From positions 1 through 52,598 of the forward strand of contig JAJEBN010000004.1 in NCBI GenBank assembly GCA_022822525.1: a stretch of DNA of 52,598 nt, given 5' to 3'. The notes beneath the pieces were generated by a model. The model ran no database searches. It was not told where the DNA came from and worked only from the letters and a program-made list of their open reading frames with translations. Origin of the DNA: Acidimicrobiia bacterium (lineage in GTDB: Bacteria > Actinomycetota > Acidimicrobiia > Acidimicrobiales > Poriferisodalaceae). The translations under genes were made by a program, and so were the position numbers. Positions 25,836-34,620 of the stretch are shown piece by piece. Numbering within the stretch: the first letter of the stretch is position 1; the number at the start of each line of letters is the position of its first letter.

Positions 25836-28213
25836 GGCTCTGTCTTCACCGGCGGCGCGCCGGAGACGTCGTGGCCTGCGGTGATGGCCTCGTGCACCCG
25901 ATCGGGCAGCAGCGGCATGTCGATGTTGCGCACGCCGGCATCGCCGATGGCGTCGATCACCGCGTTGACGAATGCCGCCGGCCCGCCCACGGTGGCGCAC
26001 TCGCCGATGCCCTTCGCCCCGATGGGATGGTGCGGGCAGGGCGTCACCACTTCGTGCAGCTCGAAGCCGGGTGTCTCCCATGCGGTCGGCAGCAGGTAGT
26101 CCATGTAGTTCGAGCCGATGCAGTTGCCGTCCTCGTCAAAGGTGATGAACTGCATGTTGGCCATGGCGTAGGCCTCGGTGAGCCCGCCCATGATCTGGCC
26201 CTCGACGATCATCGGGTTGATGCGCACTCCGCAGTCGTCCACGGCCACCACCCGCAGCACGTCCCACACGCCGGTCTCGGGATCGACCTCGACAGTGGCG
26301 ATGTAACAGGCGAACGGCCACGTCAGGTTGGGCGGGTCGTAGTAGGCGTTGTTCTCGAGGCCCGGCTCCATGCCGTCAGGCATGTTGCTGTAGGCAGCGA
26401 TGGCGCACTCCTGGATGGTCACGCCCCGGTCGGGAGCACCCCGCACCGAGAACCGTCCGAGCTCCCACTCGATGTCCTCCTCGGACACTTCGAGCAGGTG
26501 CGCCGCGATTCGGCGGGCCTTCGCCCGGATCTTGCGCGACACCATCGCGACAGCCGCGCCGGCGACCGGCGTGCTGCGCGACGCGTAGGTGCCCATGCCG
26601 AACGGGGCTGTGTCTGTGTCGCCTTCCTCGACGAGAACATCCTCGGCGGGAATGCCCAGCTCGTGGGCCACGATCTGCGCCCAGGTGGTCTCGTGGCCCT
26701 GGCCCTGGGTCTTGGCGCCGGTGCGCAGCAGCGCCTTGCCGGTCATGTGGACCTTCAGCTCGGCCGAGTCGAACATCTTGATGCCCAAGATGTCGTACTC
26801 CCGGCTGTTGCCCGCCCCGAGCGGCTCGGTCATGGTCGAGATGCCGATGCCCAGCAGCCGGCCGCGCTTGCGTGCCTCTTCCTTCTGGCGCAGGAAGTCC
26901 TCGTAGCCGATTGCTTCGAGGCCGAGGTCGAGACACTTGCCGTACTGGCCTGAGTCGGTCAGGAACCCCCACGGTGTGCGATGGGGGAAGTCGTCGTCTC
27001 GCACCAGGTTGATGCGGCGGAATTCGGCCTGGTCCATGCCGAGGTCGGATGCGGCGGCCTGCACCATGCGCTCCTGGAAGAACATGGCCTCGGTGACCCG
27101 GAACGAGCACCGGTACGCAACGCCTCCGGGCGCCTTGTTCGTGTAGACGCCCTGAGCGGTGAGGTGCGCGGCCCCGATGTCGTAACAGCTGAAGGCCGAG
27201 TGCATCAGGCCGACCTTGAACTTGCTGGGCTGCGCATCGGAGAAGAACGCACCGTGGTCGGAGTCGGTGTGCATCCGCACGCCGAGGATCCGGCCGTCGC
27301 TGCGCAGCGCCATCTCGCCCTTGAGGTAGATGTCTCGGCCGAAGCCCGTCGAGATGAGGTTCCCGCTCTTGTCCTCGATCCACTTGACGGGTCGCTCGAG
27401 CAGGATCGACGCCAGGATCGACACGACATAGCCCGGGTACACCGGCACCTTGTTGCCGAATCCGCCGCCGAGATCGGGCGACACGATGCGGATCATGTGC
27501 TCGGGCAGCTCGGCGACCAGGGCCACCGCGGCCCGGATGATGTGCGGCGCCTGGGTGGTCATGTACACGGTCAGCTTCGAGGTCGCCCGGTTGAAATCGG
27601 CGATCGAGCCGCACGCCTCGATGGGCGACGGGTGCGAGCGGGGGTAGTGCATCTCGATGGTCGAGATCACGTCGGCCTCGGCGAAGGCCCGATCTGTGCC
27701 TTCGCGGTCGCCGACCTCCCAGTCGAAGACGACGTTGGAGTCCTGGCCGGTCTTGTCGTCGCGGATCAGCGGGGCGTCGGGGGCCTTGGCCTGGGTCGGG
27801 TTGACGATCGGCGGCAGCGGCTCGTAGTCGACCACGATCGCCTCGCAGCCGTCCTTGGCGATATAGGGGTCGTCGGCGACGACGCAGGCCACTTCCTGGC
27901 CCTGGAACCGGACCTTGTCGGTGGCGAGGACGGCCTGGGTGTCGTAGGACAGCGTCGGCATCCACGCCAGATTCCGGGCAGCCAGCATGTCGCCGGTGAG
28001 CACCATGCGAACGCCGGGGATGGCCCAGGCGGCGCTGGCGTCGATGGAGCGGATGCGGGCATGGGCCAGCGGGCTGCGCAGGATCTCCATATGCAGCATC
28101 CCGGGCAGGACGATGTCGTCGATGTAGTTGCCCTTGCCGCGGATGAAGCGGTTGTCCTCGACCCGGCGCCGGCTGGCGCCGAGGCCGCCGATCTTGATCT
28201 CGTCGAGCGCCAT
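25832..28213 (-). CDS. coxL: Aerobic CO dehydrogenase large subunit, form I
   Basis: The 793-residue catalytic subunit oxidises CO at a Mo-Cu centre. The active-site loop AYRCSFR at residues 366-372 is the form I signature; Cys369 is the expected copper ligand. SPDLGGGFGNKVPVYPG near 245-260 and GAKGIGECATVGG near the C-terminus bind the molybdopterin cytosine dinucleotide and supply the catalytic glutamate. The ATG at 28213 is chosen because GAGGAGGG lies just before it at the end of coxS; the frame could open at 28264. The order coxM-coxS-coxL is canonical. The protein has no signal peptide and should lie at the cytoplasmic face of the membrane. Confidence 0.96.
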   Translation of the reverse strand: MALDEIKIGGLGASRRRVEDNRFIRGKGNYIDDIVLPGMLHMEILRSPLAHARIRSIDASAAWAIPGVRMVLTGDMLAARNLAWMPTLSYDTQAVLATDKVRFQGQEVACVVADDPYIAKDGCEAIVVDYEPLPPIVNPTQAKAPDAPLIRDDKTGQDSNVVFDWEVGDREGTDRAFAEADVISTIEMHYPRSHPSPIEACGSIADFNRATSKLTVYMTTQAPHIIRAAVALVAELPEHMIRIVSPDLGGGFGNKVPVYPGYVVSILASILLERPVKWIEDKSGNLISTGFGRDIYLKGEMALRSDGRILGVRMHTDSDHGAFFSDAQPSKFKVGLMHSAFSCYDIGAAHLTAQGVYTNKAPGGVAYRCSFRVTEAMFFQERMVQAAASDLGMDQAEFRRINLVRDDDFPHRTPWGFLTDSGQYGKCLDLGLEAIGYEDFLRQKEEARKRGRLLGIGISTMTEPLGAGNSREYDILGIKMFDSAELKVHMTGKALLRTGAKTQGQGHETTWAQIVAHELGIPAEDVLVEEGDTDTAPFGMGTYASRSTPVAGAAVAMVSRKIRAKARRIAAHLLEVSEEDIEWELGRFSVRGAPDRGVTIQECAIAAYSNMPDGMEPGLENNAYYDPPNLTWPFACYIATVEVDPETGVWDVLRVVAVDDCGVRINPMIVEGQIMGGLTEAYAMANMQFITFDEDGNCIGSNYMDYLLPTAWETPGFELHEVVTPCPHHPIGAKGIGECATVGGPAAFVNAVIDAIGDAGVRNIDMPLLPDRVHEAITAGHDVSGAPPVKTEP

Positions 28214-28214
28214 C

Positions 28215-28805
<591 letters not shown>

Positions 28806-28806
28806 G

Positions 28807-29682
28807 TCAGGCTGCCTCCTGTCCGGATCGCTGGATCTGCGCCCCGATGCGTCGTACGAAGGTCGCCACCACGTGGCGCTTGTAGTCGGCGCTGCCCCGG
28901 TGGTCGGAGCGTGGCTGAGCCGCCTCGGCGGCAAGCTGTGCTGCGGTGTCGAGGGCTTCGGCGTCGAGCGACGTGCCGACCAGCGACCCGGCCGCTTCGG
29001 CAGCGTTGATGGTGGCCGGCCCGACACCGGTGAGCCCGATGCCGGCCTGAGAGACGGTGGCTCCAGACATCTCGGCGGAGACGGCCACGCCGACCGTGGC
29101 AAAGTCGCCCACCCGGCGCTCGAGCTTGAGATAGCCGCCGGCCCTCGTCCCGATCGCTGCGGGCACGACGGCTTCGATGGCGATCTCGTCGTCGGCCAGC
29201 ACGGTCTGGAACGGACCGTCGATGAGGTCGCTGACCGCGACAGCCCGGCGCCCGTTCGGGCCTTGGGCGACGATGGATCCGCCCAGCGAGACCATCACCG
29301 AGGCCCAGTCGCCCTGGGGGTCGGCGTGGCACAACGAGCCGACGAGCGTGCCCCGCGTGCGCACCAGCGGGTCGGCCACGACCGGGGCTGCCGCAGCCAT
29401 CGTTGGCTGAGATGCTGCGAGCGTCGCCGACTTCTCGAGATCGGCGTGACGGCACAGCGCCCCGATCCGGAAGGTGCCGTCGGCGTCTGAATGGTGGTAG
29501 TCGAGACCGGCGATGCCGTTGATGTCGATCAGCATGGCCGGGGCGGCAAATCGCAGCTTCATCATGGGGATGAGGCTCTGGCCGCCGGCCAGGATCTTCG
29601 CTTCGCCGTTGGCGCCGGCGAGCAGCGCTATCGCCTCATCGACGGTCGACGGCGCCTCGTAGCGGAATCGGGATGGGTACAT
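28807..29682 (-). CDS. coxM: Aerobic CO dehydrogenase medium (FAD) subunit
   Basis: The 291-residue protein is the FAD-binding subunit. It starts MYPSRFRYEAPSTVDEAIAL as CoxM proteins do. AGGQSLIPMMKLR at residues 32-44 and RTRGTLVGSLCHADPQGDWA near 107-126 are the two flavin-binding motifs; the C-terminal domain contains the family's YLKLERRVGDFATVGVAV segment. It passes electrons from CoxS to the quinone pool or another acceptor. It is the first cox structural gene of the reverse arm and lies 15 bases after a small ORF. Confidence 0.95.
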   Translation of the reverse strand: MYPSRFRYEAPSTVDEAIALLAGANGEAKILAGGQSLIPMMKLRFAAPAMLIDINGIAGLDYHHSDADGTFRIGALCRHADLEKSATLAASQPTMAAAAPVVADPLVRTRGTLVGSLCHADPQGDWASVMVSLGGSIVAQGPNGRRAVAVSDLIDGPFQTVLADDEIAIEAVVPAAIGTRAGGYLKLERRVGDFATVGVAVSAEMSGATVSQAGIGLTGVGPATINAAEAAGSLVGTSLDAEALDTAAQLAAEAAQPRSDHRGSADYKRHVVATFVRRIGAQIQRSGQEAA

Positions 29683-29697
29683 GCGACCGCTCCTCGT

Positions 29698-29940
29698 CTA
29701 GGGCGCGCCGGGCCCGCCGGGGTCGGGCACCGCCCTCGGCATTCCCTCTGCATCCGGATCGGGACGGCGTTCTTGGTGCGGGGGCCACGGACCCTGCACC
29801 GGCTGCCCCGCAACCTTGAGGTAGTCGATGATCTGCGGCCACGCCCAGATCGTCGGGCTCGCGCCTTGCTTGGGCGCGCCCTCGATCACCTCGTACAGCC
29901 GCGGATTGCCCGCGCTGTGGCCCGATGACTCGATCGGCAT
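29698..29940 (-). CDS. Small unknown protein leading the coxMSL operon
   Basis: I do not recognise this 80-residue protein. It reads MPIESSGHSAGNPRLYEVIE, then GAPKQGASPTIWAWPQIIDY and LKVAGQPVQGPWPPH, followed by a proline-rich tail. A strong GGAGAG ribosome site lies before the ATG. The motif PRLYEV...PTIWxWxxI looks conserved in character and somewhat like the leader of certain cupin-type proteins, but the cupin barrel is absent. As the first gene of the CO dehydrogenase unit it may be a regulatory or assembly peptide. Confidence 0.65.
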   Translation of the reverse strand: MPIESSGHSAGNPRLYEVIEGAPKQGASPTIWAWPQIIDYLKVAGQPVQGPWPPHQERRPDPDAEGMPRAVPDPGGPGAP

Positions 29941-30094
29941 GGACTCTCCTTCCCCCTCGGAGACCCGGCCGGATCTGTTGTGACATGCGAACTTACCACC
30001 GCGCATCTGTGCGCTTCGGACGCAGGCCGGTCTCGAGTCGCCGGCTGATCCGCGTCCGTTGGCGGGCGAGCGACGCGCCCGCGCCCCCGGCCGA

Positions 30095-31225
30095 TCAGGC
30101 GCGGCCGACGAGCAGGGTGAGCTGTCCCGTCTTCTGCTGCTTTCCGGTCTGCAGGACGCGTCCCGTGGGCACGGTTTCGAGCGTCACAGCGCCATCGTCG
30201 AAGCCGGCGCTGACGGACTCGGCCACGAGATCCATGTCGCGCATCGGGCCCCAGAAGGGCTCGTGGTTGAAGTAGGTGTCCCAGTCGATCATCGCCTGGG
30301 TGACGGGGTCGACGCCTGCGTACCCGGCGAAGTCCGCATGCGCCATGAGCCCGCCTGGGGACAGCAGGCGGTGACACTCGGCGAACATCCGCCGCAATGC
30401 CGCAGGCGACATCTCGTGGATCACGATGTGCGAGACGATCAGGTCGAAGTGCCCGTCGGGGAAATCGGTGCACTCGGCGTTCTGCTGCGAGAAGTGCACG
30501 GCCCGACCGAGCGACTCAGCCCGCGCATGGGCGTAGCGGAGCACGGGCGCTCCGAGGTCGATGGCGTGGACCTCGGCGTCGGGGAACGCATCGACGTAGG
30601 GCAGTGTGGAATTGCCCGACGTGCAGCCCATGTCGAGGATCCGCCGCGGCGAGAACTCGGGATGGGAGACCGCCAGGAAGTTCTGGCAGACGGACTGTCC
30701 GTAGTCGTCGTTGAGGGCGCCCATCTGGCCCATCGCATACACGTAGACGCCCCGGTCGAACAGCGCCCCGACCGAGACGTCGCCATCCATGTACTCGCCC
30801 CGGTAGCCGCCGGGCATGGCGTGAATGTCGACGTCGGCGTTGTACCAGGGGATCTCCAGTTCGGGGTCGAGGCGCAACGACCCGAGCCCCGCATCGGCTG
30901 AGCGGGCGCGTTCTGCCAATTCGCCGGCCTGGCGGGCGATGGCATCGCCGACCGAGCTCCACAGCAGGTGCTGGCTGGATCGGCGCACCGAGCTCCACAG
31001 CCGGTAGTACGTGTCCGAGCTGAGCGCTTCGCGGACTTCGTGCCGGTCCTTCGGCTCGTCGCCGTGCTCGTCTATCCATTGCGATCGGGCCCGCTGGTCG
31101 TAGATCTCGCGCACACCGGGGCTCACCCGGGTCGCGATGTGCGACTTCAGCGCCTGCACGAAGCTCTCCCGAGCGCTCTCGTCGTGCGTCTCGGTAGGCA
31201 GGAGTGGGTGTGTTTGCTGGCTCAT
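30095..31225 (-). CDS. Class I SAM-dependent methyltransferase
   Basis: The 376-residue protein has a Rossmann methyltransferase domain in its second half. Motif I is ILDMGCTSGNSTLPYVDAFP near residue 205, the acidic motif II AEVHAIDLGAPVL follows, and DFPDGHFDLIVSHIVIHEM is the post-motif segment. The first 150 residues are helical (SHIATRVSPGVREIYDQRAR) and may form a substrate-binding or partner-binding domain. The substrate is unknown. It is preceded by a small helical gene, 15 bases away, on the same strand. The stretch of 154 bases between it and the cox leader gene shows nothing I can name. Confidence 0.88.
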   Translation of the reverse strand: MSQQTHPLLPTETHDESARESFVQALKSHIATRVSPGVREIYDQRARSQWIDEHGDEPKDRHEVREALSSDTYYRLWSSVRRSSQHLLWSSVGDAIARQAGELAERARSADAGLGSLRLDPELEIPWYNADVDIHAMPGGYRGEYMDGDVSVGALFDRGVYVYAMGQMGALNDDYGQSVCQNFLAVSHPEFSPRRILDMGCTSGNSTLPYVDAFPDAEVHAIDLGAPVLRYAHARAESLGRAVHFSQQNAECTDFPDGHFDLIVSHIVIHEMSPAALRRMFAECHRLLSPGGLMAHADFAGYAGVDPVTQAMIDWDTYFNHEPFWGPMRDMDLVAESVSAGFDDGAVTLETVPTGRVLQTGKQQKTGQLTLLVGRA

Positions 31226-31240
31226 TTGGCTGTCCCCTAT

Positions 31241-31630
31241 CTAGAGCTCTGCGAATGCGCGATCGACGATCTGGCGATACCGGTCTTGTGTATCGCCGGC
31301 CAGCGCCTCTTCTCGCATCTCCTCGAACACGCGGTAGACGCGACCGGCGAACGCTGCTGCCTCAGCAGCTCGGGCTGCGGTCTCGTCTCCGTCGGGCCGG
31401 TACGCCTCGATCGCTGCCGCGGCGTCGATGCCGGCTTCGGCGAGCACCGCCTCGAGGGTGGTCTGGCGCTCACGCAACGCCCACACCTCGGCTGCGAGCG
31501 CCGTCACGATCGCCAGGACCGCATCGGTCGCACCATCGTCATCGAAGAACGTCGGCCTGGCGCCGCGCGCCGTGGTCGGAAAGCTGCGCCCCTCAACCGG
31601 CTGGGCTTGCGGCGCCGTCGACTCGCCCAT
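31241..31630 (-). CDS. Helical protein of unknown function, partner of the methyltransferase
   Basis: The 129-residue protein is nearly all helical after residue 30: VLAIVTALAAEVWALRERQT, a short Ala-rich loop, then ARAAEAAAFAGRVYRVFEEM and a final helix. It has no membrane span because the hydrophobic runs are broken by charged residues. Heptad-like spacing suggests a coiled coil. I find no known family. Its end lies 15 bases before the methyltransferase start, so a joint function (dimer partner or substrate presentation) is possible but unproven. Confidence 0.65.
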   Translation of the reverse strand: MGESTAPQAQPVEGRSFPTTARGARPTFFDDDGATDAVLAIVTALAAEVWALRERQTTLEAVLAEAGIDAAAAIEAYRPDGDETAARAAEAAAFAGRVYRVFEEMREEALAGDTQDRYRQIVDRAFAEL

Positions 31631-31680
31631 CTCCCTAGCTTTTCAGACTTTCGCTCGCTGGTCGTCGCTGAGCCGCAAAT

Positions 31681-32109
31681 TCACTCAACAGGCCGAGCCT
31701 GGTCCCCCTCGACGCGCCGGCCTTGGGCGAAGACATCGAGGATCCAGGCGGTCGCCGGCGAGTAGACATCGATGAACACGGCCGGCTCGTCGCCGAGGAC
31801 CTCGCCGCCGTGGGGCACACCGCCTGGCGCATACCAGCCATCGCCCGGCCCGATTTCACGGGTCTCATCGCCCACCGTCAGGAGCATGCGGCCTGACAGC
31901 AGCAGGCTGAACTGCTCGTGGGGGTGGCTGTGCATCTCATAGGTCGCGCCAGGCTCGTAGACCGCCCGGATCAGATGCATGTGCTCGCCGGTCACGATCT
32001 GCGCCTCGACCCGATCGGCATCCCAGCGCGTCGTGTCGAGCTCGTCCCAGCGAAAGATGCGCCGGCCTGTGATCTCGGCCCCGTGCTCGTTGAATTGCGG
32101 CTCGCCCAT
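31681..32109 (-). CDS. Cupin-domain protein
   Basis: The 142-residue protein is a single cupin barrel. The first cupin motif is YEMHSHPHEQFSLLLSGRML, with two histidines, the glutamine-flanked glutamate and a glycine; the second is GDGWYAPGGVPHGGEVLGD. It should bind one metal ion. The ATG at 32109 was chosen because the barrel follows after about 40 residues; the 36 codons upstream are not protein-like. The gene diverges from the sterol-desaturase-like gene across about 120 bases. Roles of such cupins range from dioxygenase to sensor, and the sequence does not tell them apart. Confidence 0.86.
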   Translation of the reverse strand: MGEPQFNEHGAEITGRRIFRWDELDTTRWDADRVEAQIVTGEHMHLIRAVYEPGATYEMHSHPHEQFSLLLSGRMLLTVGDETREIGPGDGWYAPGGVPHGGEVLGDEPAVFIDVYSPATAWILDVFAQGRRVEGDQARPVE

Positions 32110-32229
32110 GCTGCCCCGACCTCGGCTGTGAAATTGCGGTCTGCGACCTGTATTGCGAACATACACTGGTGTAGGTTGCAGGCTGACAGGCCTGCCGGCA
32201 GCAGCGTGGGGTTGCACGGGGGTGATGCG
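32110..32229. promoter_or_regulatory. Divergent promoter region with two small inverted repeats
   Basis: This 120-base gap separates the divergent cupin and desaturase-like genes. It contains a near-palindrome TACAC-TG-GTGTA at 32162-32173 and a GCAGGC-TGACAG-GCCTGC stem-loop at 32178-32195, plus a local AT-rich patch. I could not place a convincing -35/-10 pair on either strand. The TACAC repeat could be an operator for both genes. Confidence 0.35.
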
Positions 32230-33243
32230 ATGCCCTTGACGTCATCGTCGCCCGACGGCGGACGCGCGATGTGGAACTTTGCGCCGGAGTTGCCGCTGCG
32301 CACGGCGCCGTTCCTGCACTGGCCTCCCCGGCTGGGCGCCATTGCGAAACACCTGATGCGCACGTGGCTGCCGCTGCGGTCCCGCTTCTTCATGCTCGCG
32401 GTGGCGTGCGGAATCTGGGCATGGTTCATGCCGTCGCTCGAACGCACGAAGAGCTTCGAGTTCGGCTGGATATTCGAGGTCTGGCTCCGCAACCTGATCC
32501 TGGTGACGCTCGTTGCCGGCGGGCTGCATGTCTGGTTCTACGTCCTGCGTCGCCAGGGCGACGGCCTGCGCTACGACGCCCGCCCGTTCGGCCGGAACAG
32601 GCGGGTGTTCCTGTTCGGCAATCAGGTGAGGGAGAACGTCTTCCTCACGCTCGTGCCGGCCGTGATGATCTGGACCGGATTGGAGTCGCTGCTGCTGTGG
32701 GCGTACGCCAATGGGCATGCACGTCTGATCGACTTCGAGAGCAACCCCGTCTGGTTTGTGGCGTTCCTGGTGATCATCCCGTGGTGGTCGATCCTGTACT
32801 TCTCGGCCCATCACCGGCTGCTGCACGCCGGTCCCACTTACCGTTACATCCACTCGTGGCACCACCGCAACACCAACGTCGGCCCATGGTCGGGGCTCTC
32901 GATGCACCCCGTCGAGCACCTCGTGTTGTTCTCCGACATCGTGCTGCTGTTGCTGGTGCCGTCGCACCCGCTGCACCTCTATTTCATGATGATGCACCAC
33001 GGCATCGGGGCACCCCTGTCCCACACCGGCTACGACGCCCTGCTGCTGGGCCCGCGGGCGGGCCGCCAAGCCCGGTTCGAGCTGGGTGACTTCCACCACC
33101 AGATCCACCACCGTTTCATCGAGTGCAACTACGGGGGCTACGAGTCGCCGCTGGACGAGCTGATCGGCGCCTTCCACGACGGAACCCCAGAGGGAGCGAC
33201 AGCGCTCGGCCACCGCTCGCGCAAGCGGGCCAAGGCCAACTGA
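32230..33243 (+). CDS. Sterol desaturase / fatty-acid hydroxylase family membrane protein
   Basis: The 337-residue protein is an integral membrane di-iron oxygenase relative. Four or more hydrophobic spans are visible (for example NLILVTLVAGGLHVWFYVL and NPVWFVAFLVIIPWWSIL). The histidine boxes are SAHHRLLH, HSWHHRNTN and DFHHQIHHRF near the C-terminus. Family members hydroxylate or desaturate sterols, carotenoids or lipids using oxygen. The ATG at 32230 is preceded by GGGGG. The substrate is unknown; the divergent cupin gene may be functionally linked. The C-terminal tail is basic. Confidence 0.88.
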   Translation: MPLTSSSPDGGRAMWNFAPELPLRTAPFLHWPPRLGAIAKHLMRTWLPLRSRFFMLAVACGIWAWFMPSLERTKSFEFGWIFEVWLRNLILVTLVAGGLHVWFYVLRRQGDGLRYDARPFGRNRRVFLFGNQVRENVFLTLVPAVMIWTGLESLLLWAYANGHARLIDFESNPVWFVAFLVIIPWWSILYFSAHHRLLHAGPTYRYIHSWHHRNTNVGPWSGLSMHPVEHLVLFSDIVLLLLVPSHPLHLYFMMMHHGIGAPLSHTGYDALLLGPRAGRQARFELGDFHHQIHHRFIECNYGGYESPLDELIGAFHDGTPEGATALGHRSRKRAKAN

Positions 33244-33292
33244 ACTCGAACGCCTACGCAGGTTCATGCATGCTGGACGGGGAGGTGGTCCG

Positions 33293-34039
33293 ATGTTCTT
33301 GACGCTGTGGGCTACGCCACGCTCGGTCTCCACGGCGTTCGAGTGGATGATGCGCCAGCGGGGCGACTTCGAGTGCTTCCACGAGCCATGGAACGAGCTC
33401 TACTACTACGGCGAGGACCGGCAATCGCAGCGAGACGCCCACGTCGAGGCGCGCCCTGGCCACACCTATGCGGCGCTCTGGAACCGCCTCTCGGAACTCT
33501 CGCAGTCACACAACGTGTTCGTGAAGGACTTCGCCTACTCCGTCGAGCACGACCTCGACGGCCGCAAGCTCGCCGCCATGACCCACACGTTTCTCATCCG
33601 CGACCCGCAGCGGGTGGTGCAAGGGCTTGGGCATCACTGGCCCGACTGCACCTGGGACGAGGTCGGGTTCGAATCGCTTTACCCCCTGTTCTGCCGGATC
33701 GCTGAGCGCGACGGCGCTCCCCCGCCTGTCATCGATGCCGCTGACCTGACCAGCGATCCGGAGGTAACGATCCGAGCTTTCTGCACTGCGGTGGGCATCG
33801 ACTTCATCGCCGAGGCGCTGTCTTGGGAGCAGGGCGAGCGCAGCGAGGTGAGCTGGTACGGCGAGGGCACCGGCCCGTGGCACGACGCGCTGCGTCAAAG
33901 CACCGGCATCTCCGCGCCGCGCACCGAGTACCCGCCGCTGGAGGAATCGCCTCGCCTGGCGGAGATGTATGAGCGCAGCCTGCCGCTGTACAACGCCATG
34001 GCGGCCCACAAGCTGGACGCCACCACCACGCTCACATGA
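33293..34039 (+). CDS. Sulfotransferase-family protein
   Basis: The 248-residue protein has the PAPS-binding loop right at the start, LWATPRSVSTAFEWMMRQRG (5'-phosphosulfate loop TPRSVSTA), and a later FLIRDPQRVVQGLGHH segment in the place of the 3'-phosphate motif. The size is that of the compact bacterial sulfotransferase-like group; some of its members may not use PAPS. A GGGAGG ribosome site precedes the ATG at 33293. A PAPS-making operon begins about 580 bases downstream, which supports sulfotransfer. The acceptor is unknown. Confidence 0.82.
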   Translation: MFLTLWATPRSVSTAFEWMMRQRGDFECFHEPWNELYYYGEDRQSQRDAHVEARPGHTYAALWNRLSELSQSHNVFVKDFAYSVEHDLDGRKLAAMTHTFLIRDPQRVVQGLGHHWPDCTWDEVGFESLYPLFCRIAERDGAPPPVIDAADLTSDPEVTIRAFCTAVGIDFIAEALSWEQGERSEVSWYGEGTGPWHDALRQSTGISAPRTEYPPLEESPRLAEMYERSLPLYNAMAAHKLDATTTLT

Positions 34040-34107
34040 GCACGCCGTCCGTTGCGCTGTCGTCTTGGACGGTTGTGTCCCTTGGGACGAGGTCAGGTCT
34101 GCGCCCG

Positions 34108-34341
34108 CTAGGCGATGGCAGTAGTACCGCGATCAGACGCCCGCCTGAATTCGATGTCGATCTCGATGCCGTCGGGCCCGATGTCGAGCAGTTCGGCAAC
34201 CACACTTCGCGCAACGCGTTCGACGTCGCTCTTGCGGCGGGCTTGGCTGACGCCGAGCATGTTGCGAGGCAGACCCGAGATGATCTCGATCTCCCACCAG
34301 TCACCATTTTGTGCTGCGACTGCTCGGAATGGTGCGCTCAT
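34108..34341 (-). CDS. hicB: HicB-like antitoxin
   Basis: The 77-residue protein starts with FRAVAAQNGDWWEIEI, the strand pattern of HicB-type partial RNase H folds, and continues GVSQARRKSDVERVARSVVA, a helix typical of HicB antitoxins. It lacks an added DNA-binding domain at its C-terminus. Its ATG overlaps the stop of the HicA-like gene (ATGA), so the two are co-translated. It would bind and silence the toxin. Confidence 0.78.
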   Translation of the reverse strand: MSAPFRAVAAQNGDWWEIEIISGLPRNMLGVSQARRKSDVERVARSVVAELLDIGPDGIEIDIEFRRASDRGTTAIA

Positions 34342-34559
34342 GAGCTGTCTCCCGGCGCCACTTGTTCAAGATGCTCTTCCAGCTTGCCAAGGATCGTCCG
34401 TGCGGTTCCGTCCGCAATCTCTCGATGCCTCGGAATCGGGAACCTGAAGCCGGCACACTCCCAGATCTCGTGCTTTCCTTGGCGCAGGATCACAGCTGTG
34501 CAGCCATAACTATCGGCGAGCCGTCGGACTTGACGCACTAACTCGGTCCTTTTCGGCAC
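34338..34559 (-). CDS. hicA: HicA-like toxin (mRNA interferase)
   Basis: The 73-residue protein has the small dsRBD-like HicA fold: a first helix (LVRQVRRLADSYGC), RQGKHEIWECAGFRF with the key histidine, and FPIPRHREIADGTARTILGK, the conserved end of YcfA/HicA proteins. These toxins cleave mRNA when freed from HicB. The start is GTG at 34559. A GTTT-AGGC-AAAC repeat lies just upstream at 34567-34578 and may be a regulatory site, though it is short. Confidence 0.82.
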   Translation of the reverse strand: MPKRTELVRQVRRLADSYGCTAVILRQGKHEIWECAGFRFPIPRHREIADGTARTILGKLEEHLEQVAPGDSS

Positions 34560-34620
34560 GTTTGTTGTTTAGGCAAACCTAGACGACCGGCGCAAAGGGA
34601 TTTGTCGGTAGACCTACGCC

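Noticed and set aside
26376..27965. 529-codon reverse open frame inside coxL
   Set aside because: Arg/Gly/Pro-rich shadow of coxL in another frame; no recognisable domain.
34567..34578. GTTT-AGGC-AAAC repeat as the hicA operator
   Set aside because: Four-base arms are too short to claim as a site by eye; mentioned only with the gene.
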